Below are positions 1 through 6,800 of a stretch of 10,035 nucleotides of DNA, one piece after another; the first letter of the stretch is position 1; every line of letters begins with the position of its first letter. Source of the stretch: an uncultured bacterium (GTDB lineage: Bacteria; Bacillota_I; Bacilli_A; RF39; UBA660). The notes below the pieces were generated by a model, which was not told the origin of the DNA, searched no databases, and saw only the letters and a program-made list of their open reading frames with translations. The stretch spans positions 1-10,035 of the forward strand of contig OMUM01000204.1 in assembly GCA_900314225.1 (NCBI GenBank), read 5' to 3'. A program made the position numbers and the translations under genes.

Positions 1-1791
1 CTCCTTTGTCGATAAAATTGATAAAAAAGCTTCTTGAGGTACTTCAACATTACCAATTTGTTTCATTCGCTTTTTACCTTCTTTTTGCTTTTCCAATAAC
101 TTTTTCTTTCTAGTAACATCTCCACCATAACACTTTGCTAAAACATTTTTTCTTAATGCTTTAATATCTGATCTAGCAATTACATGTCCACCAATACTTG
201 CCTGAATAGGTACTTCAAATAATTGTCTTGGTATAATTTCTTTTAATTTCTCAACAATAATTTTCCCCCTTTGATATGCAAAATCTTTATGAACTATTAC
301 ACTCAAAGCATCAACTATTTCACCATTTAACAAAATATCCATTTTAACTAAACTACTTTCTCTATAGCCAATAACTTCGTAATCAAAAGAAGCATAACCT
401 TTAGTATAACTTTTTAATTTATCAAAGAAATCATAAACAATCTCAGATAAAGGTAATTCATAAGAAATTGTCACTCTATCTTCATCTAAATAATCAATAT
501 TCTTAAAACTTCCACGTTTATCTTGACACAATTTCATAATATCTCCAATATATTCTTTTGGAGTAAAAATACTTGCTTTAACAAAAGGTTCCAAAGTATG
601 TTTGATAGCTTCTTTCTTAGGCATCTTAGTTGGACTATCAATAAATAATTTAGAATTATCATTTAATATTACTTCATAAACAACAGATGGTGAAGTAGCA
701 ATCAAATTGATTCCATACTCACGTTCAATTCTCTCTTCTACAATATCCATATGGAGTAAACCTAAGAATCCACATCTAAAACCAAATCCCAAGGCTTTTG
801 AAGTTTCAGGCTCATATGTTAAAGCAGCATCATTTAATTTAAGCTTTCCAAGAGCTTCTCTCAAATCTTCAAATTTATTTGAATCAATTGGAAAAAGTCC
901 TGAATACACAGTTGGATTCATTGGTTTATAACCAGGTAATCTATCATTAGCTGGAGAGTCAGCAAGAGTAATAGTATCTCCCACATGGACATCACTTATA
1001 CTTTTAATTGAAGCACAAACATGTCCAACTTCTCCCGCAACTAATTCATCTATTTCCTTTTCTTTAGGAGTACTTACATATAATGAAACAACATCATACT
1101 CTGCATTAGTTTCCATCATTTTAATAATATCTCCCACTTTTAACTTTCCATCTACTACTCTTATACTTGTAATTACTCCCCGATAAGAATCAAATAAACT
1201 ATCAAATATAAGAGCTTTTAGTGGTTTATTAATATCTCCCCTAGGTGATGGAATTACATCAATTATCTTATCAACTAACTTATCTATTCCTACTCCTGTT
1301 TTAGCACTAGTTAAAACAACTTCATCCCTTGAAAATCCAATATTTTCAAGTTCAGTAATTACTTTATCAGGATTAGCACTAGGTAAATCTATTTTATTAA
1401 TAACAGGAATAATAGTTAAATTATTATCAAGAGCTAAATATAAATTTGCTAATGTTTGAGCCTCAACACCTTGAGTCGCATCAACAACTAAAATTGCTCC
1501 TTCACAGGCTGCAAGAGAACGAGATACTTCATATGAAAAATCAACATGACCAGGTGTATCAATTAAATTAAATAAATATTCTTCTCCATCTTTTTTATAT
1601 GAAATACTAACAGCATTTAATTTAATAGTAATACCTCGCTCTCTTTCTAAATCCATAGAATCAAGCATCTGATCTTTTAACTCTCTTTTATCAATTGCTC
1701 CAGTATACTCAAGTATCCTATCAGCTAAAGTACTTTTTCCATGATCAATATGAGCTATTATACAAAAATTTCTAATATTTTCTTGATTCAT
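1..1791 (-). CDS. lepA: Elongation factor 4 (LepA), 3' end cut by the window edge
   Basis: Ribosome-associated translational GTPase; known members back-translocate or remodel stalled ribosomes and aid ribosome assembly. I translated 597 codons without a stop. GTPase motifs are all present: G1 AHIDHGKS (about residues 13-20), G2 RGIT (52-55), G3 DTPGH (78-82), G4 NKID (132-135) and G5 SAK (162-164). The characteristic LepA C-terminal domain follows, including the IKALRKNVLAKCYGGDVTRK segment, and the last visible residues are EVPQEAFLSILSTKE. LepA is usually about 600-610 residues, so only a handful of codons are missing beyond position 1. The start ATG (1789-1791) has a good GAAAGGA ribosome site 7 nt upstream and gives the canonical N-terminus MNQENIRNFCIIAHIDHG. 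It has its own extended -10 promoter and lies downstream of a terminator, so it is probably a separate unit. Identification is very secure. Confidence 0.98.
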   Translation of the reverse strand, partial: MNQENIRNFCIIAHIDHGKSTLADRILEYTGAIDKRELKDQMLDSMDLERERGITIKLNAVSISYKKDGEEYLFNLIDTPGHVDFSYEVSRSLAACEGAILVVDATQGVEAQTLANLYLALDNNLTIIPVINKIDLPSANPDKVITELENIGFSRDEVVLTSAKTGVGIDKLVDKIIDVIPSPRGDINKPLKALIFDSLFDSYRGVITSIRVVDGKLKVGDIIKMMETNAEYDVVSLYVSTPKEKEIDELVAGEVGHVCASIKSISDVHVGDTITLADSPANDRLPGYKPMNPTVYSGLFPIDSNKFEDLREALGKLKLNDAALTYEPETSKALGFGFRCGFLGLLHMDIVEERIEREYGINLIATSPSVVYEVILNDNSKLFIDSPTKMPKKEAIKHTLEPFVKASIFTPKEYIGDIMKLCQDKRGSFKNIDYLDEDRVTISYELPLSEIVYDFFDKLKSYTKGYASFDYEVIGYRESSLVKMDILLNGEIVDALSVIVHKDFAYQRGKIIVEKLKEIIPRQLFEVPIQASIGGHVIARSDIKALRKNVLAKCYGGDVTRKKKLLEKQKEGKKRMKQIGNVEVPQEAFLSILSTKE

Positions 1792-1815
1792 ACAATTTTC
1801 CTTTCAAATAACTAT

Positions 1816-1844
1816 ATTATAGCAAAATTTTACCATAATAAAAA
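1816..1844 (-). promoter_or_regulatory. lepA promoter (extended -10)
   Basis: On the minus strand a perfect TATAAT (1816-1821) is preceded by TGC (1822-1824), making an extended -10 of form TGnTATAAT. At a 17-bp spacer the -35 position (1839-1844) reads TTTTTA, a poor match that is also the T-tract of the preceding terminator. The -10 lies 24 bp before the lepA start, leaving a short leader that contains the GAAAGGA ribosome site. Sequence match only; no transcription data. Confidence 0.6.
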
Positions 1845-1861
1845 GAGCAAAAGCTTGCTCT
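1835..1861 (-). terminator. Rho-independent terminator after the single-pass membrane protein gene
   Basis: A perfect 7-bp stem AGAGCAA/TTGCTCT (1844-1850 with 1855-1861) has a 4-nt loop and is followed on the minus strand by TTTTTATTAT. The stem overlaps two bases of the TAG stop codon (1860-1862) of the upstream gene. The T-tract runs into the lepA promoter region. Confidence 0.8.
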
Positions 1862-2741
1862 AAACAGAAGAATTTTCAATCGAACTACTATCAAAATAAT
1901 AAGTATTATTATACGTAGAAAACTTATAAGTAATAGTAGATGCTCTACTTAAATAATCATCAATAGAAATATTACTATTATTAACACTTTCTATTAACAT
2001 ATTATGTTGATAATCTTTATATATATTAGTTTTATTATTCTCAGTAGCAACATAAATAATTTTTTCTTTGATTTCTAGCGTTCCATCACTAAATGATTTA
2101 GCACTAGATAATTTAGTATAATAATTAATATCTTTAGAATTACTTCCATCGCGATAATTAATAAATATAGTATTAAAGCTATTACTTGCAGAATCATAGT
2201 TCATTATTCCATAATTATTACCATTAATTGTAAAATTAAAGAAATATTTGATTTCACTAGTAGTAGAATAACTAACATTAGGTCCAAAATATCTAATCAT
2301 ATATTCTTTTATTTTACTATTAGATATACTATATATCTTATTATTATTAGCATCAACTTCCCCAGTATTAGTAAAATCATCATAACTAGCAAACATTAGA
2401 GCATAATAAAATTTTTCATAATTAGTAAAAGAATTAAGAAAAACATTTTGTTCTTTTATAAATTTATCTCCTCTAGTATTATTAACTCCATAAGTAACAT
2501 ATGAATATAATATTTCTACATTTTCATCATTTAAGTTTAATGTCTTAGAAACTATCTCAGTCTTTGTATCCTTTTTCTTAGGATTAAAAATAGAATTACT
2601 TACAAAGAAGACAACTAAACCTATAGTAATAGACACTATAATAACAATTAGTATTGGAATAAATTTATTTTCTCTTCTTAATTTAGACTCTCCAGGATTT
2701 TCTTCAATATCTTCCCCAATTTTAATTTCATCATCTTTCAT
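1860..2741 (-). CDS. Hypothetical single-pass membrane-anchored protein
   Basis: Not recognised. With the chosen start the protein is 293 residues: a charged, acidic cytoplasmic N-terminus (1-26), one strong hydrophobic helix (about 27-48) followed by positive NPKKK, then roughly 240 residues rich in Asn, Ser, Tyr and Thr. There is no N-terminal cleavable signal. The charge pattern alone is ambiguous about topology, but the Asn/Ser/Tyr-rich tail suggests an outward-facing domain (inference). An in-frame ATG at 2771 would add 10 residues. I prefer 2741 because AAAGG lies 10 nt upstream, whereas the 2771 ATG lacks a ribosome site and sits inside the likely -10 box. The gene is bounded by terminators on both sides, so it is probably monocistronic between ymfH and lepA. 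No catalytic motif or cysteine pattern is visible, so no function is proposed. Confidence 0.85.
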   Translation of the reverse strand: MKDDEIKIGEDIEENPGESKLRRENKFIPILIVIIVSITIGLVVFFVSNSIFNPKKKDTKTEIVSKTLNLNDENVEILYSYVTYGVNNTRGDKFIKEQNVFLNSFTNYEKFYYALMFASYDDFTNTGEVDANNNKIYSISNSKIKEYMIRYFGPNVSYSTTSEIKYFFNFTINGNNYGIMNYDSASNSFNTIFINYRDGSNSKDINYYTKLSSAKSFSDGTLEIKEKIIYVATENNKTNIYKDYQHNMLIESVNNSNISIDDYLSRASTITYKFSTYNNTYYFDSSSIENSSV

Positions 2742-2766
2742 AAAACATCTACCTTTATACAATTTT

Positions 2767-2775
2767 ATCATAGCA
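2767..2775 (-). promoter_or_regulatory. Likely extended -10 promoter of the single-pass membrane protein gene
   Basis: On the minus strand TGC precedes TATGAT (2767-2772), an extended -10 very like the one before lepA (TTTTGCTATGAT here, TTTTGCTATAAT there). It sits directly after the T-tract of the ymfH terminator, and no convincing -35 exists. It would place the transcript start just before the AAAGG site and the ATG at 2741, which supports that start over 2771. Confidence 0.45.
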
Positions 2776-2810
2776 AAAGAAAAAATAGAAGAATTATTAA
2801 TCTTCTATTT
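2776..2810 (-). terminator. Rho-independent terminator after ymfH
   Basis: A perfect 10-bp stem (AAATAGAAGA at 2783-2792 with TCTTCTATTT at 2801-2810) has an 8-nt loop and is followed on the minus strand by TTTTTCTTTT. The ymfH stop codon TAA (2797-2799) lies in the loop, so the stem begins inside the coding sequence. The stem is AT-rich but long, with a clear T-tract. Confidence 0.75.
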
Positions 2811-4092
2811 CAAACTTATTATCTCTTGCACTTTTACTCAACATTTTAACTACACTATAATTTGAAATATCTAACTCTTTAACCAAACTATTTAATTTAT
2901 CAAAACTCATATTCCTAATTAAATCAAGTCTATTATTAATTACTCTATTATATCTTGAAATTTCACTAAATAAATTATACATAGTTGCATCAATATCATC
3001 TATCATCTTCACTTCATTAGCAATCCAAACTTTCTTTATTCTGTTAAATGCTTTTTCGGTTAAAGTTAAATTATTAAGCTCATATTTTATTTCTTTTAGT
3101 AACTTATCAGGATCATTAGTAGTAGCTAGTATATAAAATACTCTATAATTATGTATATTTTCTCCATCTAAATATATATTATTTATTAATTTTTCTTTTC
3201 TAACTCTTTCTCTAAATTCTGAAGATGAACCAAATAAAATATTAGTTATCATATTTAAATATAGTCCTAATTCTTCGTCTTTTAATGATAAATTCATAAC
3301 TGGTACTTTTAAACCGAATGCTAACTTAGGTACTTCAATATCTTCTTTTAATACCAATTTTTTTCTATTAACCGCTTTAGGTTCATTAACTTCTTTAACT
3401 TTAGAGATATTTGACTTTTCTTTAGTACTTAATTCTTCTTTAATTACTTCAAGAGCTTCTTCTTTATTAAAATTACCAACAATTATAATAAACATATTAT
3501 TTGGTTTATAAAAACTATTATAACAATCATATAAATCTTCTTTAGTAATTTTATTTATTTCATCAACTGTTCCAGCAATATCTATTCTTCTAGGACTATT
3601 TTTATATAAACATTCTCTTAATTTCATTTCCAACTTATAATCTGGATCATCAGCATACATTTTTATCTCTTCAGCAATTATTCCTTTTTCTTTTTCTACA
3701 TTTTTATCTGTATAATAGGGACTATTTACAAATTTAATTAAATATCTAAGATTTTCTTTAAAATTTTTATTTCCCATACAAATATATTGTGTATAATCAT
3801 ATGAAGTAGAAGCATTTGAATCAGTCCCAGTTTTAGAAAAAAAAGTAAATGGATCTTCTCCTGAAGCTTGTTCAAACATCTTATGTTCCAAAAAATGAGC
3901 TACTCCTAAAGGAGGAGTATGAATATTTCCTTCATTATCAACAAATGAAGTAATATCACTGCCAAAATGAGTTGCATAACTAATAAAATAATTTTTCTTA
4001 TTGGAATATGGTAATAAATAGATATCTAAATCATTAGCTAATCTTTCCGTATAAAGAGAAAGATCTAATCCTTCTAAATCAACTTTCTTCAT
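2797..4092 (-). CDS. ymfH: M16 family zinc metallopeptidase, YmfH type (catalytic subunit)
   Basis: A 431-residue insulinase/mitochondrial-processing-peptidase-like protein. The inverted zinc motif HxxEH is intact as HFLEH (H66, E69 as general base, H70). The third ligand is probably E142 in IIAEEIKMY, about 72 residues later. The N-terminal domain also shows the YmfH-like segments RRIDIAGTVDEINKIT (from about 168) and YKPNNMFIIIVGNF. The C-terminal half has FRERVRKEKLINNIY, which lacks the Arg-x6-Tyr pair found in the partner protein. The product has no signal peptide and is likely cytoplasmic. The ATG directly follows the ymfF stop (TAGATG) with a strong GGAGGGAGGA ribosome site, so the two are made together and most likely form a heterodimer. 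Peptidase class is secure; the natural substrate is unknown. Confidence 0.92.
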   Translation of the reverse strand: MKKVDLEGLDLSLYTERLANDLDIYLLPYSNKKNYFISYATHFGSDITSFVDNEGNIHTPPLGVAHFLEHKMFEQASGEDPFTFFSKTGTDSNASTSYDYTQYICMGNKNFKENLRYLIKFVNSPYYTDKNVEKEKGIIAEEIKMYADDPDYKLEMKLRECLYKNSPRRIDIAGTVDEINKITKEDLYDCYNSFYKPNNMFIIIVGNFNKEEALEVIKEELSTKEKSNISKVKEVNEPKAVNRKKLVLKEDIEVPKLAFGLKVPVMNLSLKDEELGLYLNMITNILFGSSSEFRERVRKEKLINNIYLDGENIHNYRVFYILATTNDPDKLLKEIKYELNNLTLTEKAFNRIKKVWIANEVKMIDDIDATMYNLFSEISRYNRVINNRLDLIRNMSFDKLNSLVKELDISNYSVVKMLSKSARDNKFEIED

Positions 4093-5352
4093 CTAATTTC
4101 CTCCCTCCAAAAAGAATATTGTGTCAATATTTATTTTCTTACAAACTCTTATAATATCTTTTTTTGTTACTTTAGAAATCTCTTCTTTTCTTTTTTCTAA
4201 TGGCTCCATTCCAAGTATTTCTTCGGATAATATTTCGTTTATTATTCTAGTAGGTGACTCATATAAACTCTCTGTCGAACTATTATAAAATTCTTTTGCT
4301 ATAGCAATGTCAGAATCAGTAAAATTACCCCTCCTCATATCATTAAGTATCTTAATAATCAAATCAACTGACTCATCATAATTCTTTTTATCAATACCAG
4401 CATAAATAGTCATTAAATTATCTAATCTACTATAAGATGACCTTATTGTATAACATAAAGAATTATTCTCTCTAATCTCTTTAAATAATTTAGAATCAGC
4501 AGTTCCTCCTAAAATAATATTAAAAATAACCATAGCATAATTCTTATCAAAGTAACTTAATTCTTTTAAAGGCAAAGCCATAACTAACTTAGATTGAGAA
4601 TTATTAGTACTTTCCTTAATAACCTGATATTTCTTTCTTAAACTATGAATTCCTAATTCATAAGAAGCTTTATATTTCTTTACTTTTCTAAATTTAAAAT
4701 TATCTTTAATTATAGGCATTAATTCTTTAATAGAAATATCTCCAATTACAAATATATCAACATAATCATCTTCAAGCATATTTTCATAATAATTATATAA
4801 GTTTTGAACATCAATCTTTTCTAAATCATCTAAATAGCCAATCATTCTATAAGAAATAGGACTATTTTTATCAAATTCTTCATTCATACGAATTAATGCA
4901 TAATTACCACTATTTTCTTTAATAGAATTTAAAGCCATTTTAGCATTATTTTTTACTAATTCTAACTTTTCTTCCCTAAATTTTCTATCATAACAATCAG
5001 GATTAAATATAATTTCATGTAAAAACTTAACTGATTCAGAAAAATTATTTTTCTCCGTATATTTATCATTTAAAGTTTGTAAAATAAAACTAGTAGTAAT
5101 ATAATTACCTATTCTATTATTTGTTGAATATACATCTGCTGCATATAAGTCTTCTGATTTAATATTCAATTCTCTACGAGAAGAATACTCTTTTGTTGAC
5201 TGCAACAAAATATCTGATAAAATATTTCTCTTTGTAATATTTTCTTTAACAATTGGTGTATGAAACATTACTTTCATAGTTATTGTTTTAAATAAATCAG
5301 TTTTTATTAAATGAAGTTTAAATGAACCTAAATCCTTATTAATTACTTGCAT
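4093..5352 (-). CDS. ymfF: M16 family peptidase-like protein, YmfF type (non-catalytic subunit)
   Basis: A 419-residue M16-fold protein without the HxxEH zinc motif: the corresponding region (about 42-50) reads RNILSDILL. The C-terminal half carries the substrate-binding signature GGTADSKLFKEIRENNSLCY, with R294 and Y301 spaced as in the R/Y pair of active two-subunit M16 enzymes. Together with YmfH, which has zinc ligands but no R/Y pair, this suggests one composite active site shared across a heterodimer, as in mitochondrial processing peptidase (inference from the family). The start has GAGGTG 5 nt upstream. The gene begins 34 nt after the deoD stop with no hairpin between them, and its TAG stop abuts the ymfH ATG. 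In Bacillus subtilis ymfF and ymfH lie shortly downstream of spoIIIE, as they lie downstream of ftsK here. Confidence 0.9.
   Translation of the reverse strand: MQVINKDLGSFKLHLIKTDLFKTITMKVMFHTPIVKENITKRNILSDILLQSTKEYSSRRELNIKSEDLYAADVYSTNNRIGNYITTSFILQTLNDKYTEKNNFSESVKFLHEIIFNPDCYDRKFREEKLELVKNNAKMALNSIKENSGNYALIRMNEEFDKNSPISYRMIGYLDDLEKIDVQNLYNYYENMLEDDYVDIFVIGDISIKELMPIIKDNFKFRKVKKYKASYELGIHSLRKKYQVIKESTNNSQSKLVMALPLKELSYFDKNYAMVIFNIILGGTADSKLFKEIRENNSLCYTIRSSYSRLDNLMTIYAGIDKKNYDESVDLIIKILNDMRRGNFTDSDIAIAKEFYNSSTESLYESPTRIINEILSEEILGMEPLEKRKEEISKVTKKDIIRVCKKINIDTIFFLEGGN
4099..4108 (-). promoter_or_regulatory. Strong ribosome-binding site of ymfH inside ymfF
   Basis: GGAGGGAGGA on the minus strand ends 6 nt before the ymfH ATG and encodes the last residues of YmfF. 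With the stop and start codons adjacent (TAGATG), it indicates coupled or at least balanced translation of the two subunits. Confidence 0.8.
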
Positions 5353-5386
5353 ATTTTCACCTCACTAATATTATTATGTTCAATTT

Positions 5387-6103
5387 TTAACTAATTATAG
5401 ATTCTAAAGCTAAACGGATCATAGTATTTAGAGAATTTTCTCTATCCTCACTTGAAAGAGATTTTTTATCATATAAAGAATCAACTACAGTCATTAAGCA
5501 AGTAGCTTTTTTACCTAATTTATTTGCAATGTAAAATAAGCCAAAAGCCTCCATTTCAACTGCTAAAAATCCCATATTAGGAAAATGATCTCTAAATTTT
5601 TCCTCATCATCACAATATAAATCAAATACATCAGATGTTATTGTTTTACCAAATTTCAAATCAAGATTCATTTCTTTAGCTTTATTCATTATCTTTCTAT
5701 TTAATTCATCAGAAGACTGTATAAAATCAAGATCAACACCATCTAATAATTCATCAAAATAACTTTTACAATAAGCCCCACTTGATAAAATAACATCAAG
5801 TAATTTAATATTTTCATTAAAAGAACCACAAGTACCTATCCTAATAATATTCTCAACATCATAAAATTTATATAACTCATAAGAATATATTCCAATACTA
5901 GGAATACCCATACCTGAAGCAAAAACAGTTACTTCTTGTCCTTTATAAGTTCCTGTATAAGCTAGCATATTTCTAACAGTATTTACTAATTTATAATCAT
6001 CTAAAAAATTTTCTGCAATATATTTAGCTCTTAATGGATCACCAGGCATTAAAACATTTTTAGCAATATCTTCTTTTTTACTCTCAATATGTGGAGTTGG
6101 CAT
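5387..6103 (-). CDS. deoD: Purine nucleoside phosphorylase, DeoD type
   Basis: Cytoplasmic, typically hexameric enzyme that splits purine (deoxy)ribonucleosides with phosphate into free base and (deoxy)ribose-1-phosphate for salvage. The 238-residue product matches the usual DeoD length of about 235-239. Expected active-site residues are visible: H5, G21 and R25 in MPGDPLRAKYIAE, R44, R88 in RIGTCG, the E183-M184-E185 sugar site in AVEMEA, catalytic D208 in TVVDSL, and R221. The frame is open upstream to an ATG at 6175, but that extension (MNHNMILFFFLF...) is encoded by the preceding terminator hairpin and its T-tract, so it is rejected. The ATG at 6101-6103 has AGAAGG 9 nt upstream and gives the canonical MPTPHIE start. 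It has an extended -10 promoter and probably leads a deoD-ymfF-ymfH transcript. Confidence 0.96.
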   Translation of the reverse strand: MPTPHIESKKEDIAKNVLMPGDPLRAKYIAENFLDDYKLVNTVRNMLAYTGTYKGQEVTVFASGMGIPSIGIYSYELYKFYDVENIIRIGTCGSFNENIKLLDVILSSGAYCKSYFDELLDGVDLDFIQSSDELNRKIMNKAKEMNLDLKFGKTITSDVFDLYCDDEEKFRDHFPNMGFLAVEMEAFGLFYIANKLGKKATCLMTVVDSLYDKKSLSSEDRENSLNTMIRLALESIIS

Positions 6104-6127
6104 AATAATCAACCTTCTTTCTAATTT

Positions 6128-6136
6128 ATTATAACA
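6128..6136 (-). promoter_or_regulatory. deoD promoter (extended -10)
   Basis: Minus strand TGT followed by a perfect TATAAT (6128-6133). At 17 bp upstream the -35 position is only a T run (6151-6156), which is the T-tract of the preceding terminator. The -10 ends 24 bp before the deoD ATG. No operator palindrome is obvious between it and the start. Confidence 0.6.
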
Positions 6137-6143
6137 TCTAAAT

Positions 6144-6173
6144 AAAAAGAAAAAAAGAATCATATTATGATTC
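6144..6173 (-). terminator. Rho-independent terminator before deoD
   Basis: A perfect 7-bp stem GAATCAT/ATGATTC (6157-6163 with 6167-6173) with a 3-nt loop is followed on the minus strand by TTTTTTTCTTTTTATTT. It lies 45 nt past the stop of the four-helix membrane protein gene and ends the ftsK-side unit. It also explains the spurious hydrophobic upstream extension of the deoD frame. Confidence 0.85.
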
Positions 6174-6218
6174 AAATAAAATTAATAAAAATATTTGGTA
6201 ATAAAACTGCTAAAGTTA

Positions 6219-6665
6219 TTAATAAATTTTTTTAGTATAATAAGTATTAGTATAAGTAAATAAAATATTATATAAAAAGTCTAGAACAAATAATACTGTC
6301 ATTATTAAAAGATAAATATATATCTTTGTTGAATTATCTGACATTATTGGACTTGAAAATATACTGCCTATTTCACCAATAACTACTAAAAGTAATCCAG
6401 TAAGTCTATGACTAAATAAAAATATACCAGCACCACTTTCATGTAACATTGATATATAAAATCCAGCTGCAAAAAATACAAACCCAAAATAATATGTAAT
6501 GATTTTACTAGTATTTGGAAAATTCGCAAGACCTAATAATAGTATATAAATTACTAAAAAGTCAAAATAAGTTTTTTCTCTATCATCAAATTCTAACTTT
6601 GTTTTTTTATTTTTTCTTTTTACATTAAATTTATATAATACAAATTCTTTTAATTTTACAATCAT
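6219..6665 (-). CDS. Hypothetical four-helix membrane protein, probably N-terminally interrupted
   Basis: Not recognised. The 148-residue open frame has a basic N-terminus (LKEFVLYKFNVKRKNKK), then four likely membrane helices at about 34-48, 56-73, 87-104 and 114-137, with a SGAG...FSHR loop between the second and third. The ATG at 6663-6665 has a poor ribosome site: the only purine-rich stretch, AAGTGAG, touches the ATG with no spacing. The same frame continues upstream as YEKNPSE, reaches one TAA (6687-6689), then continues as a 23-codon ORF with an excellent ribosome site. The natural protein may therefore be about 179 residues, and this copy either restarts after a nonsense codon or is a broken gene. 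It lies downstream of ftsK without a clear terminator or promoter between them, so it is probably co-transcribed. Function unknown. Confidence 0.65.
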   Translation of the reverse strand: MIVKLKEFVLYKFNVKRKNKKTKLEFDDREKTYFDFLVIYILLLGLANFPNTSKIITYYFGFVFFAAGFYISMLHESGAGIFLFSHRLTGLLLVVIGEIGSIFSSPIMSDNSTKIYIYLLIMTVLFVLDFLYNILFTYTNTYYTKKIY

Positions 6666-6686
6666 CTCACTTGGATTTTTTTCATA

Positions 6687-6758
6687 TTATTCTCTTAAAA
6701 TTTTAATATTATGTTCAAATTTCTTATCATAAATAGCATTTTTCTTCTTAATACTCAT
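6687..6758 (-). CDS. 23-residue ORF in frame with the membrane protein; likely its severed N-terminus
   Basis: The ORF starts at ATG 6756-6758 with a well-placed AGAGGAAA ribosome site, encodes MSIKKKNAIYDKKFEHNIKI followed by LRE, and stops at TAA 6687-6689. It is 93 nt, exactly 31 codons, upstream of the ATG of the membrane protein, so both are in one frame with a single stop between them. The charged, helix-prone peptide runs naturally into YEKNPSE and the basic N-terminus of the membrane protein. I read it as the original start of that gene, split by a nonsense change. Alternatives are a short leader peptide coupled to reinitiation, or a sequencing error. It starts 42 nt after the ftsK stop. 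Confidence 0.5.
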   Translation of the reverse strand: MSIKKKNAIYDKKFEHNIKILRE

Positions 6759-6800
6759 AATATTTCCTCTAAAAATTTACTTTCAAAAGTTTTTAAATAA

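Noticed and set aside
707..931. 74-codon plus-strand ORF
   Set aside because: It is antisense to the conserved middle of lepA, with no ribosome site or family resemblance, and is a shadow of the real frame.
2742..2771. 10-residue N-terminal extension of the single-pass protein (start at 2771)
   Set aside because: No ribosome site, and the ATG is part of the likely extended -10 box (TGCTATGAT).
6104..6175. 24-residue N-terminal extension of DeoD (start at 6175)
   Set aside because: The extension is encoded by the terminator hairpin, its T-tract and the -10 box; the canonical MPTPHIE start at 6103 has its own ribosome site and matches the family length.
6190..6222. AT-rich imperfect inverted repeat around TAATAA/TTATTA after the membrane protein stop
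   Set aside because: The stem is bulged and almost free of G-C pairs; a much better terminator lies at 6144-6173.
6662..6685. Heptapeptide ORF (MKKIQVR) whose TGA overlaps the ATG of the membrane protein
   Set aside because: The ATGA overlap could suggest coupling, but the ribosome site is weak, and the in-frame continuation from the 23-codon ORF explains the region better.
6759..6800. Possible terminator between ftsK and the small ORF (ACTTT/AAAGT)
   Set aside because: A 5-bp stem with a 2-nt loop is sterically poor and lacks a proper T-tract, so read-through from ftsK is more likely.
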